From Methanococcoides sp. LMO-2 (lineage in GTDB: Archaea; Halobacteriota; Methanosarcinia; Methanosarcinales; Methanosarcinaceae): DNA of 64,000 nucleotides. The DNA lies in NCBI RefSeq assembly GCF_038432375.1, contig NZ_JBCAUS010000002.1, positions 1-64,000 of the forward strand, written 5' to 3'. The position numbers and the translations under genes were made by a program. A model generated the notes under the pieces. That model ran no database searches, was not told where the DNA came from, and saw only the letters and a program-made list of their open reading frames with translations. The number at the start of each line of letters is the position of its first letter. Position 1 is the stretch's first letter. Below are positions 27,386 to 36,593 of this stretch, piece after piece.

Positions 27386-28099
27386 TTATAAGGACTTTAG
27401 AAGTAGTTTTTCTATTTTTATAGGATATCCTTTTTGGAGATGACATATATTGACCTCGTTGCTTTTTGAAGTGAGAACAACAGAAAGTATATACTTATCA
27501 TTTATACTGAGTTGATGGTGATCGAGACCATCAAGAACAATTTCTTTATTCAAGCATGCCAGCATACTCTGATCTGTCAGTTTACAATATGCTTCCTTTA
27601 ATGTCCATTCTTTTAGCAGGTCAATATTGTCTTCTTGAAGCATATCTCTTTCAAATCTTTTATTATGGACATATTTTGAAAAAGTCTTCAGATCAATTTG
27701 CCTTATGTGCTCAATGTCAATTCCTATTTTTTGTTTTGATAATGAGATAGCAACGAGGTTCTCGGAATATGAGATACAAATATAGATCTCCTCGTGGTTC
27801 TTAACGCATACACGTCCTTCATTGTTTTGATAGAGGGATATGTCTGAAGATGACCTTTTTTTCAGGATATGCTGAAGGACGGTCTTCAGGAGTGATCGGG
27901 ATACAATGAACCTTTTTCTAAAGTATTCCGTTTTTAATGTGTTAAGATATTCTTTTTCATCATTGGTTAGATCTGATAGTCGTAATTGCTCATGTATTTC
28001 CAGATCGATGAAAAAAATAAGGGCTTCGTTCTTATTCCATAGTTTATGGATCGATAAAGATGACAAAGTAGCTGATGATTCTACTGTTTTAATATGCAT
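27386..28099 (-). CDS. 4'-phosphopantetheinyl transferase, Sfp type
   Basis: Transfers phosphopantetheine from CoA to carrier-protein serines. Mg ligands are D128 and E130 in GIDIEHI, and E169/K173 lie in EWTLKEAYCKL (the WxxKEAxxK signature). The N-terminal half contains the KRFIVSRSLLK motif of the Sfp/Gsp group. At 237 residues it is a full two-subdomain Sfp type. Start ATG 28099 has AAAAGG about eight bases upstream; the frame also extends to a TTG at 28126. It lies just upstream of the carrier-protein operon and should activate that carrier. Confidence 0.92.
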   Translation of the reverse strand: MHIKTVESSATLSSLSIHKLWNKNEALIFFIDLEIHEQLRLSDLTNDEKEYLNTLKTEYFRKRFIVSRSLLKTVLQHILKKRSSSDISLYQNNEGRVCVKNHEEIYICISYSENLVAISLSKQKIGIDIEHIRQIDLKTFSKYVHNKRFERDMLQEDNIDLLKEWTLKEAYCKLTDQSMLACLNKEIVLDGLDHHQLSINDKYILSVVLTSKSNEVNICHLQKGYPIKIEKLLLKSL

Positions 28100-28505
28100 G
28101 AAAGAACCTTTTGTTTGCGATAACAAAATGATGTTGGAATGTAGCTGGCAGACTTGGAAATTCTTTTGATGTTCTGGCGTTGATCATTTATAGTCCTATT
28201 TTTCGCTGGTTACACTGATCATAACAAGTTCTCAATTTTATTTTTATAATTTAAGCATTTAATTTTCATTAGTTTTTGCATTTGTTTACTTATTTATTTT
28301 TGTCAGCACAGGTCACATCCGTTTTATCACAGATTATTATATTTAAATCCTATAAATCTCATAATGATGAGTATCATAACATTCTCGTTTTTTTCATAAT
28401 GTTTATATATCACCAGTGCCAATTGGAATATGGGGATTTTAAACTTTGGTAATTGCGATCAAGTCAGTTCAACTTATCAATGCATTTAACAACAAAGGAA
28501 AAAAC
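28100..28505. other. AT-rich intergenic region with divergent promoters
   Basis: No gene is seen in these 406 bases. A plus-strand TATA box (TTTATATAT, 28402-28410) predicts transcription near 28432 and a leader of about 70 bases for the cohesin-dockerin gene. The left part must hold the promoter of the phosphopantetheinyl transferase. Several long A/T stretches, no other structure. Confidence 0.5.
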
Positions 28506-29162
28506 ATGTTCGGGATAAAAAAGTTTTTAATAGTAGCAGCTATGTTTGCATTATTTGCAGCCACAGCTAACGTTTCTGCCGCGGCTTCAGATGTAACTCT
28601 GGAACCATCTTCCCAGATCGTTACTCCGGGTGAGACTTTCACAGTAAATATCTTCGTGTCACCGGATGTGGATATTGCAGGGATGCAGTTCGATCTTGTC
28701 TTTGACAGCTCCCAGTTCCAGATATCAGAAGCAAGTGAAGGTAGTCTGTTCAAACAAAGTGGTATGGGCACATTTTTCGTTTCAGGCTCAGTAAATTCCG
28801 GTCTGCTCAATGATGCTTACGGTTGCATCCTTGGTGCTTCGGATGTAGCAACACCGGCAAACTTTGCCAGCGTTAGTGTAACAGCAACAGAGCAGTCCAA
28901 CGGCAGATCTGAGCTGGTCCTGAAGGATGTCATCATAAGTGATCCGTCAGGTAATGCTGTGGACATTGAATTAACAAATACAGTTATCTCTGTTGTAATA
29001 GTTGATATTAATCAGGATGGTGTGGTTGATTTTGAGGATTATGGTTTGGTTGAGGAGCATTTCGATGAAACAACTTCATACCCTTATCCTGCATGGGATG
29101 TAAATCAGGATAATATTGCAAATGTTCTTGACCTAATGCTTGTATTATCTCACATGGATTAA
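28506..29162 (+). CDS. Secreted cohesin-dockerin protein
   Basis: A signal peptide (MFGIKKFLIVAAMFALFAAT, then ANVSAAA) is followed by a cohesin domain at about 30-160 (VTPGETFTVNIFVSPDVDIAGMQFDLVFD is the type I cohesin start). The dockerin at about 163-218 has two calcium-loop segments, VDINQDGVVDFEDYGLV and WDVNQDNIANVLDLMLVL. Cohesins bind dockerins in cellulosomes and in other archaeal surface assemblies, so this protein could bridge or self-associate. ATG 28506 is chosen because AAAGGA lies six bases before it; the longer frame from 28446 would bury the signal peptide. It is followed 21 bases later by an anchored cohesin protein. Confidence 0.88.
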   Translation: MFGIKKFLIVAAMFALFAATANVSAAASDVTLEPSSQIVTPGETFTVNIFVSPDVDIAGMQFDLVFDSSQFQISEASEGSLFKQSGMGTFFVSGSVNSGLLNDAYGCILGASDVATPANFASVSVTATEQSNGRSELVLKDVIISDPSGNAVDIELTNTVISVVIVDINQDGVVDFEDYGLVEEHFDETTSYPYPAWDVNQDNIANVLDLMLVLSHMD

Positions 29163-29183
29163 TATGGTAGGTAAGGGATTCCG

Positions 29184-30374
29184 ATGAAATGGGACATTCT
29201 CATCTCTGGTAAAAGTAATGTATTTTCCTTACTTATTTTTTCTTTAGTAACGATTACCTGTCTTAGCGGACTCGCCGGTGCCACTTCAACTATTAGTATA
29301 GTTCCTGAATCAGAATCCATAGTAACGGGTCAGGAATTCTCTGTAAACGTATATCTGCAGCCAGATCGTCCCGTTGCTGGTATTCAGTTCGATCTGATAT
29401 ATGATAGTGATCTTGTCAATGTGGTCACAGTTTCTGAAGGTGATTTCTTAGGGCAGGATGGTGCTCTTGTCTTGTTCAATCCCGGTAATATCGATAGTTC
29501 AAGCGGGAAAGTTGATTCTGTATATGGTCTGATACTTGACAAGACAAGCGTCGTCGGACCGGGGTCAGTTGCCGTCATCCAGATGAACGCCGGTAATATC
29601 TCAGGTACAAGTACCCTCTACCTATCTAATGTTATAGTAAGTGATGCGCAGGGACAGATCATACCTACGGAAATTGTCAATGGATCGATCATGATCTCAT
29701 CTGAAACATCCTCATCAGGCAAATCAGTTTCAAGTGATGGAACCGATGATGTGGAATCCCCGGGAATTACTACCACAAGCGAGTCATATGAAACATTTGA
29801 GGCTATTGAAAGAGAGCGCCAGGCCGTGTATCTGGGTTCTCAGGTTTCCTATCAGTTCGATAAATCGGAAAACCCGATCCGGTATATCAATTATGAGTCT
29901 CTTGCAAATGCCGGTAATGTAATAGCAACGATCGAAGTCCTTAATGGTCCTTCTCGTTTTGTTTCATCTGAACCTCCCGGTACAGTATACAAAAACGTAA
30001 ATATCTGGCTGGGGAAGCCCGGATATGGAACAGAGAAGGACATTAAAGATGCAGTTATTGGATTCAGGGTTGATAATTCATGGTTTGAAGACAACCGCAT
30101 ATCTGATAGCTCTGTAATGGTGTATCGTTATGAGCAGGACTCCTGGATACCTCTTCCAACCATGAAGATCAGTGAGACAAGCAGTTATGTTAATTATGAA
30201 TCCAGCACAACTGAATTTTCTCCATTTGTGATCGTAGGGGATATTTCAGAAGAGGTCATTGAGGAAGTAGCAGAAGCTGCTGAAATTCCCGAAGAAGATA
30301 AAAATCTTGATCAGAATGCAGCTCTAATTTTATGCTTATCAATCCTGGGACTGTTGTTTGCAAGAAGAAGATAA
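29184..30374 (+). CDS. Surface-anchored cohesin protein with PGF-pre-PGF domain
   Basis: Signal peptide (LIFSLVTITCLSGLAGATS), cohesin domain at about 37-170 (VTGQEFSVNVYLQPDRPVAGIQFDLIYD), a Ser/Asp/Glu-rich linker, then a domain of the PGF-pre-PGF type (YESLANAGNVIATIEVLNGPSRF; IGFRVDNSWFEDNRISDSSVM; STTEFSPFVIVG). It ends with a membrane helix and an arginine run (LCLSILGLLFARRR), which anchors it with the cohesin outside. It probably presents a cohesin on the cell surface to bind dockerin proteins such as the upstream gene product. No PGF tripeptide precedes the helix, so archaeosortase processing is uncertain. Confidence 0.87.
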   Translation: MKWDILISGKSNVFSLLIFSLVTITCLSGLAGATSTISIVPESESIVTGQEFSVNVYLQPDRPVAGIQFDLIYDSDLVNVVTVSEGDFLGQDGALVLFNPGNIDSSSGKVDSVYGLILDKTSVVGPGSVAVIQMNAGNISGTSTLYLSNVIVSDAQGQIIPTEIVNGSIMISSETSSSGKSVSSDGTDDVESPGITTTSESYETFEAIERERQAVYLGSQVSYQFDKSENPIRYINYESLANAGNVIATIEVLNGPSRFVSSEPPGTVYKNVNIWLGKPGYGTEKDIKDAVIGFRVDNSWFEDNRISDSSVMVYRYEQDSWIPLPTMKISETSSYVNYESSTTEFSPFVIVGDISEEVIEEVAEAAEIPEEDKNLDQNAALILCLSILGLLFARRR

Positions 30375-30572
30375 GATTCAGTTGTTTCTGTAATACCTTC
30401 TTCACTTTCCTTCTTTTAATTTTGAGTTAGCTCTATGTTCTACTAACTCTATCCATTAGCTTTAATTCACTTGGGAAAGGGCTTTTATGCGATATTCAAT
30501 TCAGTAGTTTTAAAGATCATCCTTGATAATTGAGTTTAACAACGATTACCATGCTTTAATTGAGGCACCAAT

Positions 30573-30983
30573 ATGTTTGAAAAACTAATTCCCAAACAGA
30601 GAACAACTTCCACCCGTCTTGGAGGTCTACTGATCCTCGTAGGTGAGACCATGTTCCTGTTCTCTATCCTGAACTTCATTATGATCACCCGTCTTCAGTA
30701 TTACAGTTCAGGTGACTCATTTGCAAGGACCATATTCCCGAAATATTACTTCTTCCTGTTTGGAATGCTCGCCGTAGCTTTCATAGGAATGTGGCTTGCA
30801 TATGTCTACATATTCCCGAGCAAGCAGAAGTTCTCGCAGGAGCAGGCTGTAAAGGATAACAGGAGTCCAATGTACAATCGCCTTGTGGAGATGCATGAGG
30901 AAATGCGTGAGATGCAGTCCATGGTGAAGGAATTGCAGGAAAAGGTAGATACCCTGAGCAGAGAGGGACAGAAAGAACAATGA
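30573..30983 (+). CDS. Two-helix membrane protein with cytoplasmic coiled coil
   Basis: Unrecognised family. Two membrane segments (about 17-38 and 58-82) are followed by a C-terminal amphipathic region with heptad spacing (RLVEMHEEMREMQSMVKELQ) that predicts a coiled coil. The stop overlaps the start of the metallophosphoesterase gene by four bases (ATGA), so the two are made together with the Lhr helicase. It might tether or oligomerise a partner at the membrane; that is inference. Confidence 0.75.
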   Translation: MFEKLIPKQRTTSTRLGGLLILVGETMFLFSILNFIMITRLQYYSSGDSFARTIFPKYYFFLFGMLAVAFIGMWLAYVYIFPSKQKFSQEQAVKDNRSPMYNRLVEMHEEMREMQSMVKELQEKVDTLSREGQKEQ

Positions 30984-31888
30984 CAATTACGGTTGAACCT
31001 GTGGTCAATGAACCTGCCCTTGTAGTAAATTCCGATACAAAGGCCCTTGTACTGGCAGATATCCATCTTGGCATCGAATGGGACCTCTACAGGAGTGGTT
31101 TTTCCATACCCAGCCAGATAGAGCAGAGACTTGAGCGGATAATGGCACTTGTGGAGCAGGAAGAACCTGACAGGATCGTGCTTCTTGGGGACGTCAAACA
31201 TAATGTTCCACAGGTTTCCTGGCAGGAACGTGATGAGATTCCTTATTTTATTGGTAGCCTTTCAGAGAAGGCAACTGTTGATATCTTCCCTGGGAATCAC
31301 GATGGTGGAATAGAGTTCCTGCTGCCTCCTGACAGTGACGTGAACGTTTATCCGGCAAGAGGTGATGTTATTGATGGAGTCGGCTATTTCCATGGTCATA
31401 CATGGCCATCAGTGGAACTGCTATCTGCGGAACATGTTATCGTTGCTCACAATCATCCCACAGTACGCTTTACGGACTCCATGGGATACTCCGTTGTGGA
31501 ACAGGTCTGGATAAGGGCACGGTTCGAAAGGGAGGTGCTTGCAGGCCACTTCAAGAGTGCTGACCTATCGGAAGAAAGTGATGCATGGTCAGATCCCGAT
31601 GTCGTAGTGGTTCCGGCCTTCAACGAACTTTGTGGAGGTGTGGCTTTCAATGAATCGATGCTTGACGACCTTCTGGGGCCGATATTTTCATCCGGTGCGC
31701 TTGATATCGATCACTCTGATGTCTATATGCTGGACGGTACCTATCTCGGGATGTTGAAGAACATCAGGAAACTGGAGGAGACACGATCCGATAGAGGCAG
31801 GAGTAAGGGCGGTCGAAGCAAAAAGGAAAGCAAGAAGAACAGAGCCAGCCGCTCAAAACCGGATCGCTCAAAGGAGGGGCTGAAATGA
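30980..31888 (+). CDS. Calcineurin-like metallophosphoesterase, COG1407 type
   Basis: Metal-binding motifs in order: [28 protein letters not shown] and AHNHP, the layout of the archaeal COG1407 group of predicted DNA-repair phosphoesterases. The last 40 residues are an unusual Lys/Arg/Ser-rich tail ([20 protein letters not shown]) likely to bind nucleic acid. Homologues sit beside Lhr helicases in many bacteria and archaea, and here the stop overlaps the lhr start (ATGA). A role in DNA end or RNA processing with the helicase is a reasonable inference. Confidence 0.9.
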   Translation: MTITVEPVVNEPALVVNSDTKALVLADIHLGIEWDLYRSGFSIPSQIEQRLERIMALVEQEEPDRIVLLGDVKHNVPQVSWQERDEIPYFIGSLSEKATVDIFPGNHDGGIEFLLPPDSDVNVYPARGDVIDGVGYFHGHTWPSVELLSAEHVIVAHNHPTVRFTDSMGYSVVEQVWIRARFEREVLAGHFKSADLSEESDAWSDPDVVVVPAFNELCGGVAFNESMLDDLLGPIFSSGALDIDHSDVYMLDGTYLGMLKNIRKLEETRSDRGRSKGGRSKKESKKNRASRSKPDRSKEGLK

Positions 31889-34719
31889 GCTTTGGCAACC
31901 AGTTCGACAAGTTCCATCCCGCAATTCAGGAAACCCTGAGGAAAATGGGCTTTACGGCTCCCACCAAACCCCAGGAGATGTGCTTCCCCCATATCCTTGC
32001 AGCGGAGCATACATTCCTGATCGCACCGACAGGCTCCGGTAAGACCGAATCTGCCGTACTCCCAATGTTCCATCATATTCTTCACAAAAGTGAAGAAGGG
32101 CGCACGGGGATCTCTGCTCTTTACATTACTCCATTGCGTGCCCTCAATCGTGATATGCTCACACGTATCCAGACGTGGGGTAAGGAGCTAGGCATAACCG
32201 TACAGGTGCGCCATGGGGACACCTCTCCGTATGAAAGGCAGAAACAATCCCGGAATCCTCCTGACCTTTTGATCACGACTCCTGAGACACTTCAGGCGAT
32301 GTTCACAGGCTCGCGTCTCAGGAAGAATCTTGAATGCGTCAGTTACGTTGTGGTTGATGAGATCCATGAACTGGCATCTTCCAAAAGAGGTGCACAGCTT
32401 TCCGTGGGACTTGAGAGGCTTGTGGAGATCTCCGGTGAGTTCCTGAGAGTGGGGCTTTCAGCCACCGTTGGTAATCCTGATGTGGTTGCACAGTTCCTTG
32501 TAGGTTCAGGCAGGGAAGTATCCGTTGTGCAGGTCACCATGATAAGCCTGCTCGAGTTCAATGTGGTCAGCCCGCAGGTAACCGACGATGATATTGCTAT
32601 CGGGAAGAAGCTCGGCTGTGAGCCGGAGTTCGCATCCCACCTGCGCTGTATCCGCGAGATCGTGGATACCCATCTTTCAACTCTTATTTTCGTTAATACA
32701 AGACAGAGTGCAGAAGCTCTTGCTTCCGGTTTCAAGATACTGGGAGCTTCAATAGGTGTGCATCACGGCTCGCTTTCGGTGGATGCACGTATTGAAGCTG
32801 AGGAATCCTTCAAGGCAGGTGATATAAAGGGTCTGATCTGTACCTCTTCAATGGAGCTTGGCATCGATATCGGCAAGGTTGATCACGTTGTACAGTATGG
32901 TTCCCCGAGACAGGTCTCACGCCTGCTCCAGCGTGTGGGACGGGCAGGGCACAGGATACACGAAGTTTCCCGTGGAACTATCCTTGCAATGGGTTCGGAT
33001 GATATCGTTGAGAGCATGGCTATCACAAAAGCTGCTATGGCAGGTAAGGTTGAAGACATCACTCCTCATAGCGGATCACTTGACGTTGTGGCAAACCAGA
33101 TATCCGGGATGGTGATCGATTTTGGTGATGTTGAGATAAAAAAGATCCATTCCATACTGACCCGTACCTATCCTTTCAGGGATCTTTCCATAGAACAGCT
33201 TGAACGTGTTATCAACCAGATCATCGATTACCGCATGGTCTGGCGTGATGAGGGTTCCACCAGCATCAGCAGGCGAAAGAAGAGCTGGCAGTATTACTAT
33301 GACAACCTCTCAATGATACCTGATGAGAGGAAGTTCGAGATCTACGATATTGTTTCCGGCAGGTCTGTGGGAATGCTGGATGAGGCATTTGTTGTTAATT
33401 TTGCATCCCCGGGTGCTGTATTCATCACCAAGGGTGACATGTGGCGTGTTATTGAGATGAACACCGACCGGGACCGGATCAAAGTGGAACCTGTCAAGAC
33501 CATGGGTGAGATCCCCAGCTGGGTGGGAGAGGAGATCCCGGTCCCGTTCGCAGTGGCACAGGAAGTTGGGCGAATTCGGTTTAAGATATCCTTCCTGATA
33601 CATGACGGGAAAACCGACGAAGAGATCGCTGAAGCACTGATGGAAGAATATCCTGTTGATATCCACAGTGCACTTGAGGTCATTGAGCTTGTAAAAGAGC
33701 ACCTTTCAAAGGGATGTCCGCTTCCTGATAATGATACTATCGTGATCGAGGATGAAGGTGAGGCTGTTATTATCAATTCATGTTTCGGCCACACCACCAA
33801 CGAGACCATAGGCAAGGTCATCACTTCACTACTTGCTGCCCGTTTTGGCAGTAGTGTGACCCAGGAGATCGATCCTTACAGGATAAGGATGCAGCTCCCA
33901 AGGCGTATGAAGGCTCTGCATATACAGGAGATGATCTACGACATCAAGCCTGAACACATTGAGCCGATCATTGAGATGACCCTGAAGAACACTTCGGTGA
34001 TGAAGTGGAAGATGGTCCATGTGGCACGCAAGTTCGGTGCATTGAGCAAGGACATCGATTATGACCGTATCAGTATGAAGAAGCTGCTTGAGATCTACAA
34101 GGGCACTTCCATGTACGATGAGGTCATGCGTGAGATCTTCCACAACATGCTGGATGTGGATCAGGCGAGGGATGTGCTTGCACGGATAGCCTCAGAGGAA
34201 ATGGTAATTCTGGTAAGTCCTGCTCCGACACCCATCGGCTCGGCAGGATTTGCAATGAGGCGTGACCTCGTGGCTCCTGAGAAAGCTGACAGGTCCATCG
34301 TGCTCGCCCTTAAGGACAGGATAATGCATGATCGGGTCATACTGTTCTGTGTTCACTGCAAGACCTGGGTGTCACGCAGGAAGGTCATGAACGTTCCCGA
34401 TGAGATCGTGTGTCCTGTCTGTGATTCCAGGATGGTGGCTGCACTCAAGCCCTGGGAAGAGGACGAGATAAAGCTTGTCCGGAAGCAGGGCAAGGTCACT
34501 GCAAAGGAAGATGTGAAGCGCATCCAGCGGGTATATCGAAATGCTGGTATTGTTATGGCAAACGGTAAGCTTGCGGTCATAGCTCTTGCAAGTCGTGGAA
34601 TTGGTCCGGAGACGGCTTCCCGTGTGATCGAGAAGATGCGTGTGGACGAGGAAGCTTTCTACAGGGATATCATGGCTGCAGAAAGGAACTACGCCAAGAA
34701 CAAGCAGTTCTGGAAATAA
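31885..34719 (+). CDS. lhr: Lhr-type superfamily 2 helicase
   Basis: Archaeal Lhr core: Walker [10 protein letters not shown] (K53), motif Ia TPLRALNRD, Walker B DEIH (158-161), motif III SATVGN, motif [11 protein letters not shown], followed by the winged-helix and Lhr-specific beta-sheet domains. It ends with a zinc-finger-like CVHCKTW...CPVCDSRM segment. Characterised Lhr enzymes unwind RNA:DNA hybrids and branched DNA in repair. The size, 944 residues, matches other euryarchaeal Lhr proteins. A strong AAAGGAGG precedes the start and the gene is coupled to the phosphoesterase. Confidence 0.94.
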   Translation: MSFGNQFDKFHPAIQETLRKMGFTAPTKPQEMCFPHILAAEHTFLIAPTGSGKTESAVLPMFHHILHKSEEGRTGISALYITPLRALNRDMLTRIQTWGKELGITVQVRHGDTSPYERQKQSRNPPDLLITTPETLQAMFTGSRLRKNLECVSYVVVDEIHELASSKRGAQLSVGLERLVEISGEFLRVGLSATVGNPDVVAQFLVGSGREVSVVQVTMISLLEFNVVSPQVTDDDIAIGKKLGCEPEFASHLRCIREIVDTHLSTLIFVNTRQSAEALASGFKILGASIGVHHGSLSVDARIEAEESFKAGDIKGLICTSSMELGIDIGKVDHVVQYGSPRQVSRLLQRVGRAGHRIHEVSRGTILAMGSDDIVESMAITKAAMAGKVEDITPHSGSLDVVANQISGMVIDFGDVEIKKIHSILTRTYPFRDLSIEQLERVINQIIDYRMVWRDEGSTSISRRKKSWQYYYDNLSMIPDERKFEIYDIVSGRSVGMLDEAFVVNFASPGAVFITKGDMWRVIEMNTDRDRIKVEPVKTMGEIPSWVGEEIPVPFAVAQEVGRIRFKISFLIHDGKTDEEIAEALMEEYPVDIHSALEVIELVKEHLSKGCPLPDNDTIVIEDEGEAVIINSCFGHTTNETIGKVITSLLAARFGSSVTQEIDPYRIRMQLPRRMKALHIQEMIYDIKPEHIEPIIEMTLKNTSVMKWKMVHVARKFGALSKDIDYDRISMKKLLEIYKGTSMYDEVMREIFHNMLDVDQARDVLARIASEEMVILVSPAPTPIGSAGFAMRRDLVAPEKADRSIVLALKDRIMHDRVILFCVHCKTWVSRRKVMNVPDEIVCPVCDSRMVAALKPWEEDEIKLVRKQGKVTAKEDVKRIQRVYRNAGIVMANGKLAVIALASRGIGPETASRVIEKMRVDEEAFYRDIMAAERNYAKNKQFWK

Positions 34720-34773
34720 GAACCAGTAACATGGCGCAACGTCCTTATACTTTGTAAATCCAAAAAACCTGTC

Positions 34774-36510
34774 ATGGATATCAGGGACAGGATACTTGCA
34801 GCTACAGGTGCAGTAAAAGCAGATTCTATCTTTACCGGCGGTCGTATTGTTAACGTTAATACGAAAGAGATTCTTGACAGGGATATTGCTGTAAAGGACG
34901 GTTACATTGTAGGTATCGGAGATGTTTCCTGCCTGGAAGGCGAGGACACTCAACTGATCGATGTAAGTGGTCGCTACATCTCTCCGGGTCTTATCGACGG
35001 CCATGTTCATTTTGAATCCAGTATGGTTACCCTGAGCCAGTTCTCTGTACCTGCCCTTGAACACGGTACAACATCTGTTGTGATCGATCCTCATGAGATA
35101 GCCAATGTCCTTGGCAGGAAAGGCATCGAACTCGTGCTTGAAGAAGCGGCATCATTGCCATTGAATGCTTTTGTGGCGATCTCCTCATGTGTTCCCGCAA
35201 CGGCCTTTGAAACTGCAGGTGCATCCATCAGTGCGGATGATATTGATTCCCTTATCAACAACGAGAATGTCGTTGGTCTTGGTGAGATGATGGATTATCC
35301 CGGTGTATTGGGGGGGGATGAGAACAAGCTATCCATGATAAGGGCTGCACTAAGGGACAGGCTCGTGGTCGATGGTCACTGTCCGGCAATTTCCGGGGAA
35401 CAACTCTGGGGCTATATGGCAGCCGGAATTTCCACGGACCACGAATCCATTGAATATGAAGAGGCGCTGGAGAAACTGCGTCTTGGAATGAAGCTTATGA
35501 TAAGGGAAGGGTCCGCAGCTAAATCCCTTGATCGATTCCTCCCACGGCTTATTGAGGAAGGCGTATCCCTTGAGAACGTTTTCTTCGTCACCGATGACAA
35601 GCATCCCTCCGACCTGATGAAAGGTTACATGGATGTGATCGTCAGGCGGGCCATAGCAATGGGACTCTCCCCGATGGATGCTATCTGCATGGCCAGCATC
35701 AATACTGCAAAGCATTATCACCTTGACAACATGGTTGGTTCCATTTCCATTGGCAGGAAGGCCGACCTGATCGTTCTTGAAGATCTTGATACGTTCAGCA
35801 TAGATTCGGTCTATGCTGCAGGGAAGCCGGTAGAGGGCTTCATTCCTTCCTACGAATATCCTGATGCAGTTTTTAACACGGTACAATTCTCACAGGTCAG
35901 TGGATCAGACCTGCAGCTAAAAGCAGGTCCCGACAGTGATCAGAGGGTTTCAGTGATCAAGGTCCTGCCTGATCTGATCCTTACGGAAAAAGAAAGTGCC
36001 ATCCTCTATTCGGATAGCAATGGGGTGCTGCTTCCGGACCTTGATAATGATATCCTGAGCGTTGCTGTGATCGAAAGGCATGGCAGAAGTGGTACCATAG
36101 GTCTTGGCTTCATCAAGGGAATAGGCATAAAGAATGGTGCTATCGGCCAGAGCATAGGCCATGACAGTCACAATGTTGTTGTGACCGGGGATAATCATTC
36201 GGACATGGCATTGTGTGCCAATACTATCCGTGAGATGAATGGCGGCATATGCATTGTCAGCGATGGAAAGGTAGCAGGAAAACTTGAACTTCCTTTTGCA
36301 GGATTGTTGAGTACTCTTCCGGTTGAAGAGGTCGAGGAACAACTGAACGAGCTTCACAGGTCAGTACAGAGCATAGGCTGTGACCTCCCGGCACCGTTTA
36401 TAACTCACTCTTTCATAGCTCTCCCGGTGATCCCGTCCCTGAGGCTTACGGACATGGGTCTTTTTGATGTTGAGAAGTTTAGTCTTGTTTCTCCGATAGA
36501 AGATGAATAA
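34774..36510 (+). CDS. ade: Adenine deaminase
   Basis: Amidohydrolase converting adenine to hypoxanthine. Family signatures: the N-terminal ADSIFTGGRIVNVNTKEIL beta-domain, metal His pair LIDGHVHFESS, TTSVVIDPHEIANVLG, VVDGHCPAISG, STDHESIEYEEA, and the C-terminal adenine-deaminase-specific region (IGLGFIKGIGIKNGAIGQSIGHDSHN). Length 578 is typical. It lies 54 bases after lhr on the same strand, with no clear ribosome site. Confidence 0.95.
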   Translation: MDIRDRILAATGAVKADSIFTGGRIVNVNTKEILDRDIAVKDGYIVGIGDVSCLEGEDTQLIDVSGRYISPGLIDGHVHFESSMVTLSQFSVPALEHGTTSVVIDPHEIANVLGRKGIELVLEEAASLPLNAFVAISSCVPATAFETAGASISADDIDSLINNENVVGLGEMMDYPGVLGGDENKLSMIRAALRDRLVVDGHCPAISGEQLWGYMAAGISTDHESIEYEEALEKLRLGMKLMIREGSAAKSLDRFLPRLIEEGVSLENVFFVTDDKHPSDLMKGYMDVIVRRAIAMGLSPMDAICMASINTAKHYHLDNMVGSISIGRKADLIVLEDLDTFSIDSVYAAGKPVEGFIPSYEYPDAVFNTVQFSQVSGSDLQLKAGPDSDQRVSVIKVLPDLILTEKESAILYSDSNGVLLPDLDNDILSVAVIERHGRSGTIGLGFIKGIGIKNGAIGQSIGHDSHNVVVTGDNHSDMALCANTIREMNGGICIVSDGKVAGKLELPFAGLLSTLPVEEVEEQLNELHRSVQSIGCDLPAPFITHSFIALPVIPSLRLTDMGLFDVEKFSLVSPIEDE

Positions 36511-36593
36511 GGCGAACAAATAAAAGATAAAGATAAAAAAGAAAATGAAGTAGAAAAAGGAGGTGGCTTCAGTATCACTCTCCCGATTCCATC

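Noticed and set aside
28446-28505. 20-codon N-terminal extension of the cohesin-dockerin protein
   Set aside because: It would place residues ahead of the signal peptide, and ATG 28506 has AAAGGA at good spacing.
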